A stretch of DNA of 64,000 nt from Streptomyces sp. Ag109_O5-10. Lineage in GTDB: Bacteria > Actinomycetota > Actinomycetes > Streptomycetales > Streptomycetaceae. The stretch's first letter is position 1, and each line of letters starts with the position of its first letter. The position numbers and the translations under genes are program-made. The notes under the pieces are model-generated. The model was given only the letters and a program-made list of their open reading frames with translations, ran no database searches and was not told where the DNA came from. Positions 16,040 to 24,171 of the stretch are shown piece after piece. The DNA is taken from positions 1,488,001 through 1,552,000 of the forward strand of contig NZ_FNTQ01000001.1 in assembly GCF_900105755.1 (NCBI RefSeq). Direction: 5' to 3'.

Positions 16040-17583
16040 ATCCCACGCGGAAGCTGGCCGGCCTCGCCCTCTCGCCGGGCGCCGACGCCGACCGGGTGTG
16101 CATGGTCGCGGGCGAACGCTCGCTGACCCGGCGCCAGGTCCGCAACGAGGTGGCCCGGGCCCAGCGGGAACTCCTCGAACGCGGCCTGGTCCCGGGCCGG
16201 CGGGTGCTGGCGCTGCTGGACCACGGGCCGGAGGCGGTGTTCTTCCTCGCCGCGGCCAGCTCGCTCGGTCTGCACCTGCTGATGCCCTACGGACTGCAGG
16301 CGGCGGCGCTGCCGGAGTGGCTGTCCATCGCGGACGCCGCGGGGCCCGACGCGGTGGTGCACTTCAAACGGGACCGGGCAGGCCTGGACGTGCTGCGCGA
16401 GCGCTGCGCCACCGTGGTGGAGCTGCCGTTCCCGGCCGGCGAGGCGCCCGAGGCGGAGGCGCAGGTGCTCCGCCCCGAGCCGGTGGACCACTTCCTGGTG
16501 CTGTTCACCAGCGGTACCACCGGCAAACCGAAGGCGATCAGCATCGGCGAGGCGCACATCTGTGCCCGGATCGGCTGGGTCACCCGCACCATGGGCTACG
16601 GCCCGACCGCCCGGATCTTCATGACCGGCCTGATGAACAACACCACCGGTGTCATCAACTCCTTCGGTGCGCTGCTGCACGACGGCACCGTGGTCTTCCC
16701 GGAGACCCCGGACCCCGGCCGGTGGCCGGCCCAGGTGGCCCGCCACCGGGCGACGCACCTGGCGCTGCGCCCGGTGGCGCTCAAGCAGTTCGTGTCCGCG
16801 GCGAGCACGGGCGGGGACGACCTGTCCAGCCTGCGGGTGGTCTCCTACGGCGGGGCCGCCGTTCCCCGGGCGGTGCTCGAACAGGGCCGCGAGCTGGCGC
16901 GCTGCGACTGGATCCAGGGCTACGGACTGACCGAGACCTACGGCCCGTTCTGCTTCCTGGGCGAGCAGGGGCACGCCGAGGCGCGCCACCTCAAGCACGT
17001 CTACTGCATCGGCAGGCCCGACGACTCCCTGGAGGTGCGGCTGGAGCCGGTGGCCGGCCACCCGGACGGCGTCGGCGAGATCCTGGTCCGCGGTGAGCCG
17101 GTGATGGAGGGCTACGTGGACGTCGCCACCGGTGTGGTCGAGCCGGTCGGCGCATGGCTGCGCACCGGCGACCTCGCCGAGTGGAGCCCCGACGGCGACC
17201 TGGTGCTCAAGGGGCGGCTGGCCGGGGTGCTGCTCAGCGAGAACGGCCACCGGATCTATCCCGAGGAGGTCGAGGCGGTGCTGGCCGGCACCCCGGGAAC
17301 GGACGAGGTGGTGCTGGCGGGCCTGCCGAACCCCGACGGCCCGCACGAGCTGCCGGTCGCCTGCCTGTGCGGTCCGATCGGTCTGCACGGCGCCGAGGAG
17401 CTGCGCGCGCTCGTCACCGCCGAACTGCGCGGCTCGCTGGCCCCGGAGAAGTGGCCGGACCGGGTGTGGGCCACCCCCGAGCCGTTCGCCCGCAGCGCCA
17501 ACGGGAAGATCATGCGCGGCGAGGTGGCCGCCGGCGTCGACCCGGCCCGGGTGGTGCTGCTGAAGGGCGGCTCCGATGGCTGA
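16036..17583 (+). CDS. AMP-forming acyl-CoA/acyl-acid ligase
   Basis: A 515-residue ANL-superfamily ligase. The P-loop is at residues 157-166 (FTSGTTGKPK), the A5 segment is QGYGLTETYGPF, the A7 Asp is in LRTGDLAEW, the hinge is KGRLAGVLLSENGHRIYPEEVEAVL and the A10 Lys is in SANGKIMRGE. It should adenylate a carboxylic acid and pass it to CoA or a carrier. No CoA ligase is needed in the actinorhodin pathway, so it may activate the carboxyl of the polyketide itself, a side-chain acid, or an alternative starter. It overlaps the ARO/CYC stop by four bases and the next alpha/beta hydrolase by eight, suggesting that the two act together in late processing. Confidence 0.85.
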   Translation: MNPTRKLAGLALSPGADADRVCMVAGERSLTRRQVRNEVARAQRELLERGLVPGRRVLALLDHGPEAVFFLAAASSLGLHLLMPYGLQAAALPEWLSIADAAGPDAVVHFKRDRAGLDVLRERCATVVELPFPAGEAPEAEAQVLRPEPVDHFLVLFTSGTTGKPKAISIGEAHICARIGWVTRTMGYGPTARIFMTGLMNNTTGVINSFGALLHDGTVVFPETPDPGRWPAQVARHRATHLALRPVALKQFVSAASTGGDDLSSLRVVSYGGAAVPRAVLEQGRELARCDWIQGYGLTETYGPFCFLGEQGHAEARHLKHVYCIGRPDDSLEVRLEPVAGHPDGVGEILVRGEPVMEGYVDVATGVVEPVGAWLRTGDLAEWSPDGDLVLKGRLAGVLLSENGHRIYPEEVEAVLAGTPGTDEVVLAGLPNPDGPHELPVACLCGPIGLHGAEELRALVTAELRGSLAPEKWPDRVWATPEPFARSANGKIMRGEVAAGVDPARVVLLKGGSDG

Positions 17584-18712
17584 GACGACGGAGCGGCTGC
17601 GGGTGCCCGAGCACGTGTACCGGGCGCTCGGCTACCTCTTCCCGCGGCTGATGTTCCTGAACGCGCGCTACGCCCCGCAGGTGCACTGGGGCGACATCGC
17701 GGCGGCCCTGGACGGCTTCCCGGCCGACGACCTGGACCTGGCCTCCGCCGGGTTCTGGAACCTCTGGCGCGAGCGCTGGACCGCCCGGGCCGAGGACTGC
17801 ACCGTCCTCGCCGAGGGGTCCGGCACGACGGCCGGGCGCGGCCGCGCACTGCGTGGCGCCGCCGCGGCCTACCACTGGGCGGAGTTCCAGTACTTCGACG
17901 ACCGGGCCGTCAAGCAGCGGTTGCGGCAGCGCGTCCGGGAGTGCTTCCTGGACAGTCTGGCGGGCACCGACCTCGAGGTCACCGAGGGGTCGCTGCCCGG
18001 CACCGGCGCGGGCTACTGGGTGCTGCGCACCGGGGCGATGCGTGCGTCGGGCGAGCCGCTGCCCGCGGTGGTGCTCTCCAACGGCCTGGACTCGGCCACC
18101 GAGGTCGAGATGGTGGCGCTGGCCGAGGCCTACCTGGAACGCGGCATCGCCGCCGTGCTCTTCGAGGGACCCGGCCAGGGGTCACGGCTGGGCCGTACCC
18201 CGGTGCTGGTCGAGATGGAGCGGGTGGTCGCCGAACTGCTGGAGGGGCTGCGCCGCGAACCGGGGATCGCCGCCGACCGGCTGGCCTTCGCCGGTATCAG
18301 CTTCGGCGGCTACCTGGCGCTGCGGGTGGCCCGGGAACTCGGCGAGCACTTCCGGTGCGTCGTCAACTTCGGCGGCGGCCCCGCGATCGCCAAGTTCGAC
18401 GGCCTCCCGCGGCGACTGAAGGACAACTTCCGGTTCGCCTTCGACGCGGGGCCGGGCGAGGACCTGCAGCCGCGCTTCGACGAGCTGGCGATCGAGCCCG
18501 GCCCGGCGCCGGCCACCGAGGTGCTGAGTGTGTCCGGCGCGCTGGACGACATCTTCCCGGTCGAGGGACTGTACGACCTCGACCGGGCGTGGTCGGGCCG
18601 GCACACGCTCGAGGTGCACCCCAGGGAGGCGCACACCAGCCTCAACCTGATCAATTCCTACACCCTGCGCACCGCCGACCTGGTCGCGGACCGGCTGGCA
18701 GGCCGCGCCTGA
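17576..18712 (+). CDS. Alpha/beta hydrolase, FrsA/esterase-like with helical N-terminus
   Basis: A 378-residue protein with a helical N-terminal cap (about residues 1-130) and an alpha/beta-hydrolase core (about 140-375). The nucleophile elbow is GISFGG with S242; GPGQG lies before it, a likely acid is in GALDDIFP and the His in REAHTSLN. The layout resembles 2,6-dihydropseudooxynicotine hydrolase and FrsA-like C-C or ester hydrolases. It overlaps the AMP ligase by eight bases and ends the KS operon at a hairpin, so it may cleave or transfer the ligase product, edit aberrant chains, or open a ring. The substrate is not visible in the sequence. Confidence 0.8.
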   Translation: MAETTERLRVPEHVYRALGYLFPRLMFLNARYAPQVHWGDIAAALDGFPADDLDLASAGFWNLWRERWTARAEDCTVLAEGSGTTAGRGRALRGAAAAYHWAEFQYFDDRAVKQRLRQRVRECFLDSLAGTDLEVTEGSLPGTGAGYWVLRTGAMRASGEPLPAVVLSNGLDSATEVEMVALAEAYLERGIAAVLFEGPGQGSRLGRTPVLVEMERVVAELLEGLRREPGIAADRLAFAGISFGGYLALRVARELGEHFRCVVNFGGGPAIAKFDGLPRRLKDNFRFAFDAGPGEDLQPRFDELAIEPGPAPATEVLSVSGALDDIFPVEGLYDLDRAWSGRHTLEVHPREAHTSLNLINSYTLRTADLVADRLAGRA

Positions 18713-18722
18713 CCGCGGTGAA

Positions 18723-18753
18723 GGGCCTGCCCGGCGACCGGCCGGGCAGGCCC
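18723..18753. terminator. Terminator hairpin at the end of the type II PKS operon
   Basis: GGGCCTGCCCGGC at 18723-18735 pairs perfectly with 18741-18753 across a five-base loop, just downstream of the alpha/beta hydrolase and before the convergent MarR gene. Confidence 0.8.
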
Positions 18754-18760
18754 GTCGCGT

Positions 18761-18811
18761 CCCGCCGGGCACCATCGGGCCCGGAGCCCGCCGGGCACCA
18801 TCGGGCCCGGA
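18761..18811. repeat. Two-copy 25-base direct repeat
   Basis: The 25-base unit beginning CCCGCCGGGCACC occurs at 18761-18785 and again at 18787-18811, separated by one base, between the operon terminator and the MarR stop codon. Probably a recent local duplication. Confidence 0.85.
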
Positions 18812-18822
18812 ACGCGCCGACG

Positions 18823-19311
18823 TCAGCGGCGCTCGGTGAATGCCGCTCCGGACGCGAGCAGTCCGGGGTGCAGGTCGTGGTCGAGTCCGGCGTGCACGAA
18901 GACCCGCTTGAGCAGGGTGACGAAGGTCCGCGCCTCGTCCGGCTCCAGCCCGCCGAGCAGCCGGTCCTCGAAGCCGCTGACCAGGGCCTCGGCCTCGGCG
19001 TGCAGGCTGCGGCCGGCCGGGAGCAGGTGGACGGCGTGCGCCCGGCGGTCGGTGGGATGGCGGCGGCGCTCCACCAGTCCGCGCCGCTCCAGCTCGTCGA
19101 CCAGGCCGACCATCACGTTGCGGTGCACGTTCAGCGGTCCGGCGAGCTGGTGCTGGCTGCGGCCGTCCTCCTCGGTCAGCAGGTTGAGCAGGCCGAACTG
19201 GCGGGGGTGGATGCCCAGCGGTGCGAGCACGTCGACGAGCTGCTCCTGCACGTGGGCGCTGAGGTGGGTCATCACGCAGGCGGGGTGGTCGAACAGCAGT
19301 TGAGTACTCAC
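18823..19311 (-). CDS. MarR-family transcriptional regulator
   Basis: A 162-residue winged-helix regulator. The DNA-binding region (about residues 45-110) shows GIHPRQFGLLNLLTEEDGRSQHQLAGPL, LVDELERRGLVERRRHPTDRRAHAVHLL, the typical MarR recognition helix and wing. It is transcribed divergently from the MFS exporter across only about 50 bases, the classical arrangement in which the repressor senses the pathway product and controls the pump. A GTG start at 19311 is used; an in-frame GTG at 19341 would add ten residues but overlap the likely operator. Its gene converges on the polyketide operon. Confidence 0.88.
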   Translation of the reverse strand: MSTQLLFDHPACVMTHLSAHVQEQLVDVLAPLGIHPRQFGLLNLLTEEDGRSQHQLAGPLNVHRNVMVGLVDELERRGLVERRRHPTDRRAHAVHLLPAGRSLHAEAEALVSGFEDRLLGGLEPDEARTFVTLLKRVFVHAGLDHDLHPGLLASGAAFTERR

Positions 19312-19362
19312 GGCATCATGATACCCCCACGGAATTATCACCTTGAGGGATAGTCACCAGAA
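19312..19362. promoter_or_regulatory. MarR/MFS divergent promoter with GATA/TATC half-sites
   Basis: The short gap contains GATA, TATC and GATA tetranucleotides (near 19319, 19336 and 19348) arranged as inverted half-sites around CACCTTGAGG, in the most AT-rich piece of the neighbourhood. It is a natural site for the MarR repressor and overlapping promoters. The exact operator is inferred. Confidence 0.45.
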
Positions 19363-21093
19363 GTGCATACTGACTCCGTGACTCAAGACATCTCCGCAAC
19401 CACGCCAGGCGCCCCGCCGCAGGAATCCCCGGGTGGCGCCGCACCCGACCCGAAGCGCCGGCTGGCCTTCGCGGTCGTCCTGATCGCAGGTTTCATGGAC
19501 CTGGTCGACACCACGGTCGTCAACGTCACCGTCCCGAGCATCCAGCGCGACCTGCACGCCGACTACGCGCAGATCGAGTGGGTGATCGCGGCGTACGTGC
19601 TCTCCTTCGCCGCGCTGCTGATCCTCAGCGGACGGCTCGGCGACATCTTCGGACGCAAACGCGTCTTCCTCATCGGCATGGCCGGCTTCACCGTCGCCTC
19701 GCTGCTGTGCGGCGTCGCGGTCAACCCCGAGATGCTGATCGTCTCCCGGTTCCTCCAGGGCGCCGCGGCCGGCCTGATGGTCACCCAGATCCTGGCGATC
19801 CTGCACGTGGTCTTCCCGCCGGCCGAACGCGGCAAGGCGGTCGCCGTCTTCGGCGCGGTCACCGGCTCCTCCGCGGTCTTCGGCCTCGCCCTCGGCGGCC
19901 TGCTCGTGCAGTGGAACCTCTTCGGCTGGCAGTGGCGCCCGATCTTCCTGGTCAACGTCCCGGTCGGGATCGCCGCGCTGATCGCCGGCGCCCTGGTGAT
20001 CCGCGAGTCCCGCGCCCCGCGGCGCCCCAAACTCGACCTGCTCGGCATGCCCCTGGCGCTCGCCGCCGTGGTGCTGCTGGTCTACCCGCTCACCGAGGGC
20101 CGCCGCCTGGGCTGGCCCGCCTGGACCTACGGCATGCTGGCCGGCGCCCTGGTGCTGCTCGCGGTCTTCCTCGCCTACGAGCGGCGCCGGTTCGCCAAGG
20201 TCGGCTCCGCGCTGGTCGAGTTCGGCGTGTTCCGCTCCCGGTCGTTCTCGGTGGGCATGGCGGTGTGGTTCCTGTTCTGGATCGCGGTGGGCGGGTTCTT
20301 CTTCGTCTGGACGCTCTTCCTGCAGCAGGGCCTCGGCTGGACGCCGATGCACGCCGGCCTGACCGCGGCCACCTTCGCCATCGGTGTCGGCATCGGAGCC
20401 GGCAACGCCCCCGACAAGCTGGTCCCCAAGTTCGGCCGCAACGTGCTGGTGGCCGGCGGCCTCGTCAACGCGATCGGCTTCATCGCCTTCGCCGTCCTGG
20501 TCGCCCACTACGGCCACAGCCTGGCGTCCTGGCAGATCATCCCGGTGCACATCGTCTCCGGCATCGGCTTCGGCCTGATCGTCGCGCCGACCCTGGATCT
20601 GCTGCTCGGCCAGGTCCCCGGCGAGCAGGCGGGCAACGCCTCCGGCCTGCTGAACACCGTCCAGCAGCTCGGCATGGCCCTCGGCGTCGCCCTGACGGGC
20701 GTGGTCTTCTTCGCCCAGGTCGGCAACGCGGGCGGCCACGCCACCGACGAGGCCACCCCCGCACTGAAGTCCGCCCTCAGCGGGGCCGGCATCACCTCCC
20801 AGGACCGGCTCCTCGACGACTTCCGCACCTGCGTGCGGCAGCGCGCCGACTCGGTCGATCCGAGCAAGGTTCCGGCCAGCTGCGTCGAGAGCGACCCGAA
20901 GACCGCCGCCGCGTTCGGCCGGGCCGTCGCCCGCGCCGACTCGGTCAGCTACTCGTCGGGCTTCCGAACCGTCCTGCTGCTGGACGCCGGCATCCTGGTG
21001 ATCGCCGCCGCCGGCTTCCTGACCCTGCCCAAGCACTCGCGGCCCGCCGACGCGACCGCCGTGAGCACCGAACCCACCGAGGTGACGGCATGA
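19363..21093 (+). CDS. MFS exporter, DHA2/EmrB-QacA family
   Basis: A 576-residue multidrug exporter with about 14 membrane segments. Landmarks are the D-T-T-V-V-N segment of helix 1 (FMDLVDTTVVNVTVPSI), motif A between helices 2 and 3 (GRLGDIFGRKRVF) and the helix 5 region (AVTGSSAVFGLALGGLL). It should use the proton gradient to export the aromatic polyketide. The GTG at 19363 follows GAGGGA; GTG at 19378 is an alternative. The stop overlaps the next small gene (ATGA). Regulation by the divergent MarR protein is likely. Confidence 0.92.
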   Translation: MHTDSVTQDISATTPGAPPQESPGGAAPDPKRRLAFAVVLIAGFMDLVDTTVVNVTVPSIQRDLHADYAQIEWVIAAYVLSFAALLILSGRLGDIFGRKRVFLIGMAGFTVASLLCGVAVNPEMLIVSRFLQGAAAGLMVTQILAILHVVFPPAERGKAVAVFGAVTGSSAVFGLALGGLLVQWNLFGWQWRPIFLVNVPVGIAALIAGALVIRESRAPRRPKLDLLGMPLALAAVVLLVYPLTEGRRLGWPAWTYGMLAGALVLLAVFLAYERRRFAKVGSALVEFGVFRSRSFSVGMAVWFLFWIAVGGFFFVWTLFLQQGLGWTPMHAGLTAATFAIGVGIGAGNAPDKLVPKFGRNVLVAGGLVNAIGFIAFAVLVAHYGHSLASWQIIPVHIVSGIGFGLIVAPTLDLLLGQVPGEQAGNASGLLNTVQQLGMALGVALTGVVFFAQVGNAGGHATDEATPALKSALSGAGITSQDRLLDDFRTCVRQRADSVDPSKVPASCVESDPKTAAAFGRAVARADSVSYSSGFRTVLLLDAGILVIAAAGFLTLPKHSRPADATAVSTEPTEVTA

Positions 21094-21404
21094 GCAACGA
21101 GAAGAACGTCCTGGTCCTCGGCCGCGAGCGGCACCTGGTCGACGCCTCCACCGACATCATCGAGGCCAACGGCTTCACCGCGGTCGGCGTGACCCGTGAC
21201 GCGGAGGCCCTCTCCCTGCTGGACACCGGCCGGTTCATCGCCGTCCTGGTCGGCAGCGGCGTCGAGTGGGAGTCCCGTCCTCCCGTGCGCCGGCACGCCG
21301 CTCCGCACGGCACCGTGGTCCTCGAAGCGCAGCGCATCCCCCTGCAGACCGTTCAGGACCACGTCCGCGACGTGATCGTCCCGCGGTTGCGGCAGATCGC
21401 CTGA
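21090..21404 (+). CDS. Small receiver-like protein of unknown function
   Basis: A 104-residue protein that begins like a receiver domain (KNVLVLGRERHLVDASTDIIEANGFTAVGVTRDAEALSLL, then FIAVLVGSGVEWESR). The acidic pair and the phosphoacceptor Asp of true receivers are missing, with Gly or Ser at the expected end of strand 3, so it cannot be a normal phosphorylated receiver. It is coupled by ATGA overlap to the MFS exporter and is followed by a hairpin. A role in sensing or modulating export is possible but unproven. I do not recognise a named family. Confidence 0.75.
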   Translation: MSNEKNVLVLGRERHLVDASTDIIEANGFTAVGVTRDAEALSLLDTGRFIAVLVGSGVEWESRPPVRRHAAPHGTVVLEAQRIPLQTVQDHVRDVIVPRLRQIA

Positions 21405-21421
21405 CCACCACCGCACCACGT

Positions 21422-21456
21422 CCCCGGATCCGGCCCTTCCCCCACCGGATCCGGGG
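21422..21456. terminator. Bidirectional terminator between convergent genes
   Basis: CCCCGGATCCGG at 21422-21433 pairs with CCGGATCCGGGG at 21445-21456 over an 11-base loop, between the small receiver-like gene and the convergent methyltransferase. Confidence 0.7.
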
Positions 21457-21475
21457 CCGCCGCCGTTCCGGGGGT

Positions 21476-22081
21476 TCAGCGGCGGTGGACGCTGACGGCG
21501 TACCCGCCACCGTCATAGGGGTCGGCGTCCCAGGTGGCGAAGCGGTCGACGAGGGTGAGGCCGGCCGCGGCGCAGTGGCCGTCGTACTCGGACAGGGTGA
21601 TGCCGGGCGGCACGGGCAGATGGGCCTCGTCCAGGCCGAACCCGGCGACCAGCAGGCCGCCGGGGCGCAGGACCGCGGCCAGGCGTCCGGTGACGGCGGC
21701 CTCGGTGCCGGCGGCGAGCAACGGGAAGATGTTGCCTGCGGCGACCACGAGGTCGAAGTCCGCCGCGACGCCGAGCCCGCGGGGCTCGAACTCGGCCAGG
21801 TCGGCCTGGAACCAGGGCAGGTCCGGCGCGTGTTCCCGCGCCACCGCCAGCATCGACGCGTCGAGATCCACGCCGACGCAGTCGTACCCGAGCTCCGCGA
21901 GCCGGATCATGACCCGTCCGGTGCCGCACCCGGCGTCCAGCACGCGCGCTCCGGCGGGCACCAGCGCCGTGCAGAACCGCGCCTCACCGTGCATGTCCTT
22001 GCCGCTGCGGGCCAGGGCGGCGAACCGTGCGGCGTAGTCCTTCCCGGACGTGCCCCCGGTCAGTTCGTCCCAGCGACTCAT
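21476..22081 (-). CDS. Class I SAM-dependent methyltransferase
   Basis: A 201-residue Rossmann-fold methyltransferase. Motif I is VLDAGCGTGRV (near residues 47-57), the acidic residue ending strand 2 is in CVGVDLDASML, motif post-II is FQADLAEF, and LRPGGLLVAGFGLDE forms motif III. The substrate is not predictable; the small size and lack of an N-terminal helical domain fit an Ubie/Methyltransf_11-type enzyme. The ATG at 22081 was chosen because upstream in-frame extension would run into the neighbouring hydrolase. It could tailor the type II polyketide but is transcribed convergently to that cluster, so membership is uncertain. Confidence 0.82.
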   Translation of the reverse strand: MSRWDELTGGTSGKDYAARFAALARSGKDMHGEARFCTALVPAGARVLDAGCGTGRVMIRLAELGYDCVGVDLDASMLAVAREHAPDLPWFQADLAEFEPRGLGVAADFDLVVAAGNIFPLLAAGTEAAVTGRLAAVLRPGGLLVAGFGLDEAHLPVPPGITLSEYDGHCAAAGLTLVDRFATWDADPYDGGGYAVSVHRR

Positions 22082-22113
22082 GCGAGGAACTATAGGCCGA
22101 GGTGGGCCGGGCA

Positions 22114-24084
22114 TCAGGCGCCGAAGACCTGGAACTCCGAGACCTGCCCGGCCGGCCAGCCGTTGTTGGCGGTGAAGGTGAGCCGCAGGTAGCGGGTGGT
22201 GGCCGTGGCGGGGAGGGTGAGGGTCGCGGTGTTCCCGGTCGCCGGGTCGAAGGTGCAGCCCGCCGGGGCGAGCAGCTGGGTGAAGGTGCCGCCGTCCGTG
22301 CTGCCCTGGATGGAGATGGTCTGGGTGCGGGTGGCCCAGGCGGCCGAGGGGGGAAGGGCGAGGACGATCCGCTTGACCCCGGTGCCGGCGCCCAGATCGA
22401 CCTGTATCCACTGCGGGAAGGCGTTGTTGGCGGACTCCCAGTAGGTGCCGGTGTCGCCGTCGGTCGCGTTGGACGAGCCGTAGACCTGGGTGTGGCTGCT
22501 CTCCGAGGTGGGGCGACGGAGGGCGAGGTTGGTGGTGCCGGACGGGGGCTCGGTGGTGACGGTGACCTGGTTGGAGGGCTGCGACACGTTTCCCGCCGCG
22601 TCGAGGGCGACGACCGCGAAGGTGTACGCGGTGGACGCGGCGAGTCCGGTGACGGTGAACGGGGTGGCGCCGGTGGTGCCGGCCTGGGTGCTGGTCGAGC
22701 CGGACACCCGGAGGATGCGGTAGCCGGTCACGCCGACGTTGTCGGTCGACGCGTTCCAGGCCAGCGAGACGGAGCCGCCGGTGTGCCCGGTGACCGTCAG
22801 GCCGCCCGGCGCGGCCGGCGGAGTGGTGTCGCCGGTGGGGAGGACCGGCTGGGTGGGGCGGGTGGCGGTCAGCGCGATCTGGCCCTTGAGCATGCGGCCG
22901 CCGTCGCCGGTCAGGCGCAGGTAGTAGTCGGCGGAGCAGGCGGTGCCGTCCTCGTCGAGGGCGAGGAATCCGGAGTCGGTGGGCACCCACGCCTGGGTCT
23001 CGGCGGTCTTGGCGATCTGGTTGCCCTCGTTGTACTCGTCGAACATGGAGATGTAGATGCCCTGCACCCCGGCCCGCACCATGTTGTAGAACTGCCGCCA
23101 CATGAAGTCGCCGTGCGCCCGCTGCCGGGCGGAGACGTCGCCCGGCAGCACGCAGGGCTGGAAGTCGATGCCGTTGGCGTTGCAGTCGGCCTGGTCGGGG
23201 ACCGTGTACGTGGTGTACGCGTTGTCGGCTTCGGCCACGTTCCCGATGGCGCCGACCATCCACGGCGAGATCATGTTGAAGGCGTGGTAGACCCCCGAGA
23301 AGCCGGACTGCGAACCGCCGGTCCCCGTCCGCCATTCGCGCGGTACCCCGCCGATGACGTAACAGCCCTGGCTCTTGAACCAGTTGACGACGTCGAGGCA
23401 GGCGGCGGCGGTGAAGGGGTGGTTGGGGTCGTTGAAGCCGAAGCCCCAGATGCACACCACCGGCTTGCCGTTCTGCCTCGCGTAGGCGGAACTCGCGGTG
23501 TGGGCGGACATCTTGTTCGTCCAGTCCGTCTTGATCTCGGACTGCATGTTCGTCCAGTTGGAGACGTCGTACATGATGTAGAACTTCCGCCCGTACGTCT
23601 CGGCGGCGCTGCGTACCTTGGTCGCCATGGCGTCGCGGGTGGGGCCCTCACCACCGGTGGGGTCGAAGCGCTGCAGGGCTGCCGTGTCGATGCCGTTCTG
23701 CTGCATCCAGAGGAAGTGGGTGTCGACCGTCTGCTGGTCGTACGAGGAGAACAGCCTGGCGGGCCGGCCGTTGCCGAGGGCGGCGTACGACGTCTGGTAC
23801 GTGCTGGTGTAGTCACGCGTGTCGGGCCAGCACTTGATGTTGGTGTTGGTCGGGGACGGCGGCCGGCCCCAGTCCTGGCTCCAGTGCCACCAGTCGTTGA
23901 TGGGCGCGCCGTCGCCGGCGCAGGCGAACCAGCCCTGGTAGCCGACGGTGATCTTGCCGACCACGTCGCCCGGCGCACTGGCCGCCGACGCGGCCGGGGC
24001 GAGGTCGGTCCCCGTGGCCCCCACGGTTCCCACCGCACCGGCCGCGACCGCGGCCCTCAAGAAGACTCTGCGTGTGACGCCCAT
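22114..24084 (-). CDS. Secreted GH99-like glycoside hydrolase with FnIII and F5/8C domains
   Basis: A 656-residue exported protein. The N-terminus carries a Tat signal (TRRVFLRAAVAAGAVG) with an Ala-rich cleavage region near residue 35. A TIM-barrel-like catalytic part (about 40-395) contains GYQGWFACAGDG, NDWWHWSQDWG, TRDYTSTYQTSYAALGNG and VDTHFLWMQQNGIDTAALQRF, a pattern like GH99/GH71-type endo-acting alpha-glycosidases. A fibronectin type III domain (about 405-495) and a C-terminal F5/8C discoidin module (about 500-656; ending QVSEFQVFGA) follow. Likely job: binding and cutting a polysaccharide outside the cell. ATG 24084 has AGAGGAA upstream. It is the third of three minus-strand genes with near-identical discoidin ends. 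Confidence 0.75.
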   Translation of the reverse strand: MGVTRRVFLRAAVAAGAVGTVGATGTDLAPAASAASAPGDVVGKITVGYQGWFACAGDGAPINDWWHWSQDWGRPPSPTNTNIKCWPDTRDYTSTYQTSYAALGNGRPARLFSSYDQQTVDTHFLWMQQNGIDTAALQRFDPTGGEGPTRDAMATKVRSAAETYGRKFYIMYDVSNWTNMQSEIKTDWTNKMSAHTASSAYARQNGKPVVCIWGFGFNDPNHPFTAAACLDVVNWFKSQGCYVIGGVPREWRTGTGGSQSGFSGVYHAFNMISPWMVGAIGNVAEADNAYTTYTVPDQADCNANGIDFQPCVLPGDVSARQRAHGDFMWRQFYNMVRAGVQGIYISMFDEYNEGNQIAKTAETQAWVPTDSGFLALDEDGTACSADYYLRLTGDGGRMLKGQIALTATRPTQPVLPTGDTTPPAAPGGLTVTGHTGGSVSLAWNASTDNVGVTGYRILRVSGSTSTQAGTTGATPFTVTGLAASTAYTFAVVALDAAGNVSQPSNQVTVTTEPPSGTTNLALRRPTSESSHTQVYGSSNATDGDTGTYWESANNAFPQWIQVDLGAGTGVKRIVLALPPSAAWATRTQTISIQGSTDGGTFTQLLAPAGCTFDPATGNTATLTLPATATTRYLRLTFTANNGWPAGQVSEFQVFGA

Positions 24085-24128
24085 CTGGCATTCCTCTGGT
24101 CGAGTGGTCGAGTGGCCTTTCGGTCGGC

Positions 24129-24160
24129 GGTGCCGCCGGGCGGGCGCGCCCGGCGGCACC
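24129..24160. terminator. Hairpin between the GH87-like and GH99-like genes
   Basis: A perfect 14-bp stem (24129-24142 with 24147-24160) and a GGCG loop lie directly after the stop of the upstream minus-strand gene, so read-through to the GH99-like gene is probably limited. Confidence 0.75.
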
Positions 24161-24171
24161 GACGGGGTGGA

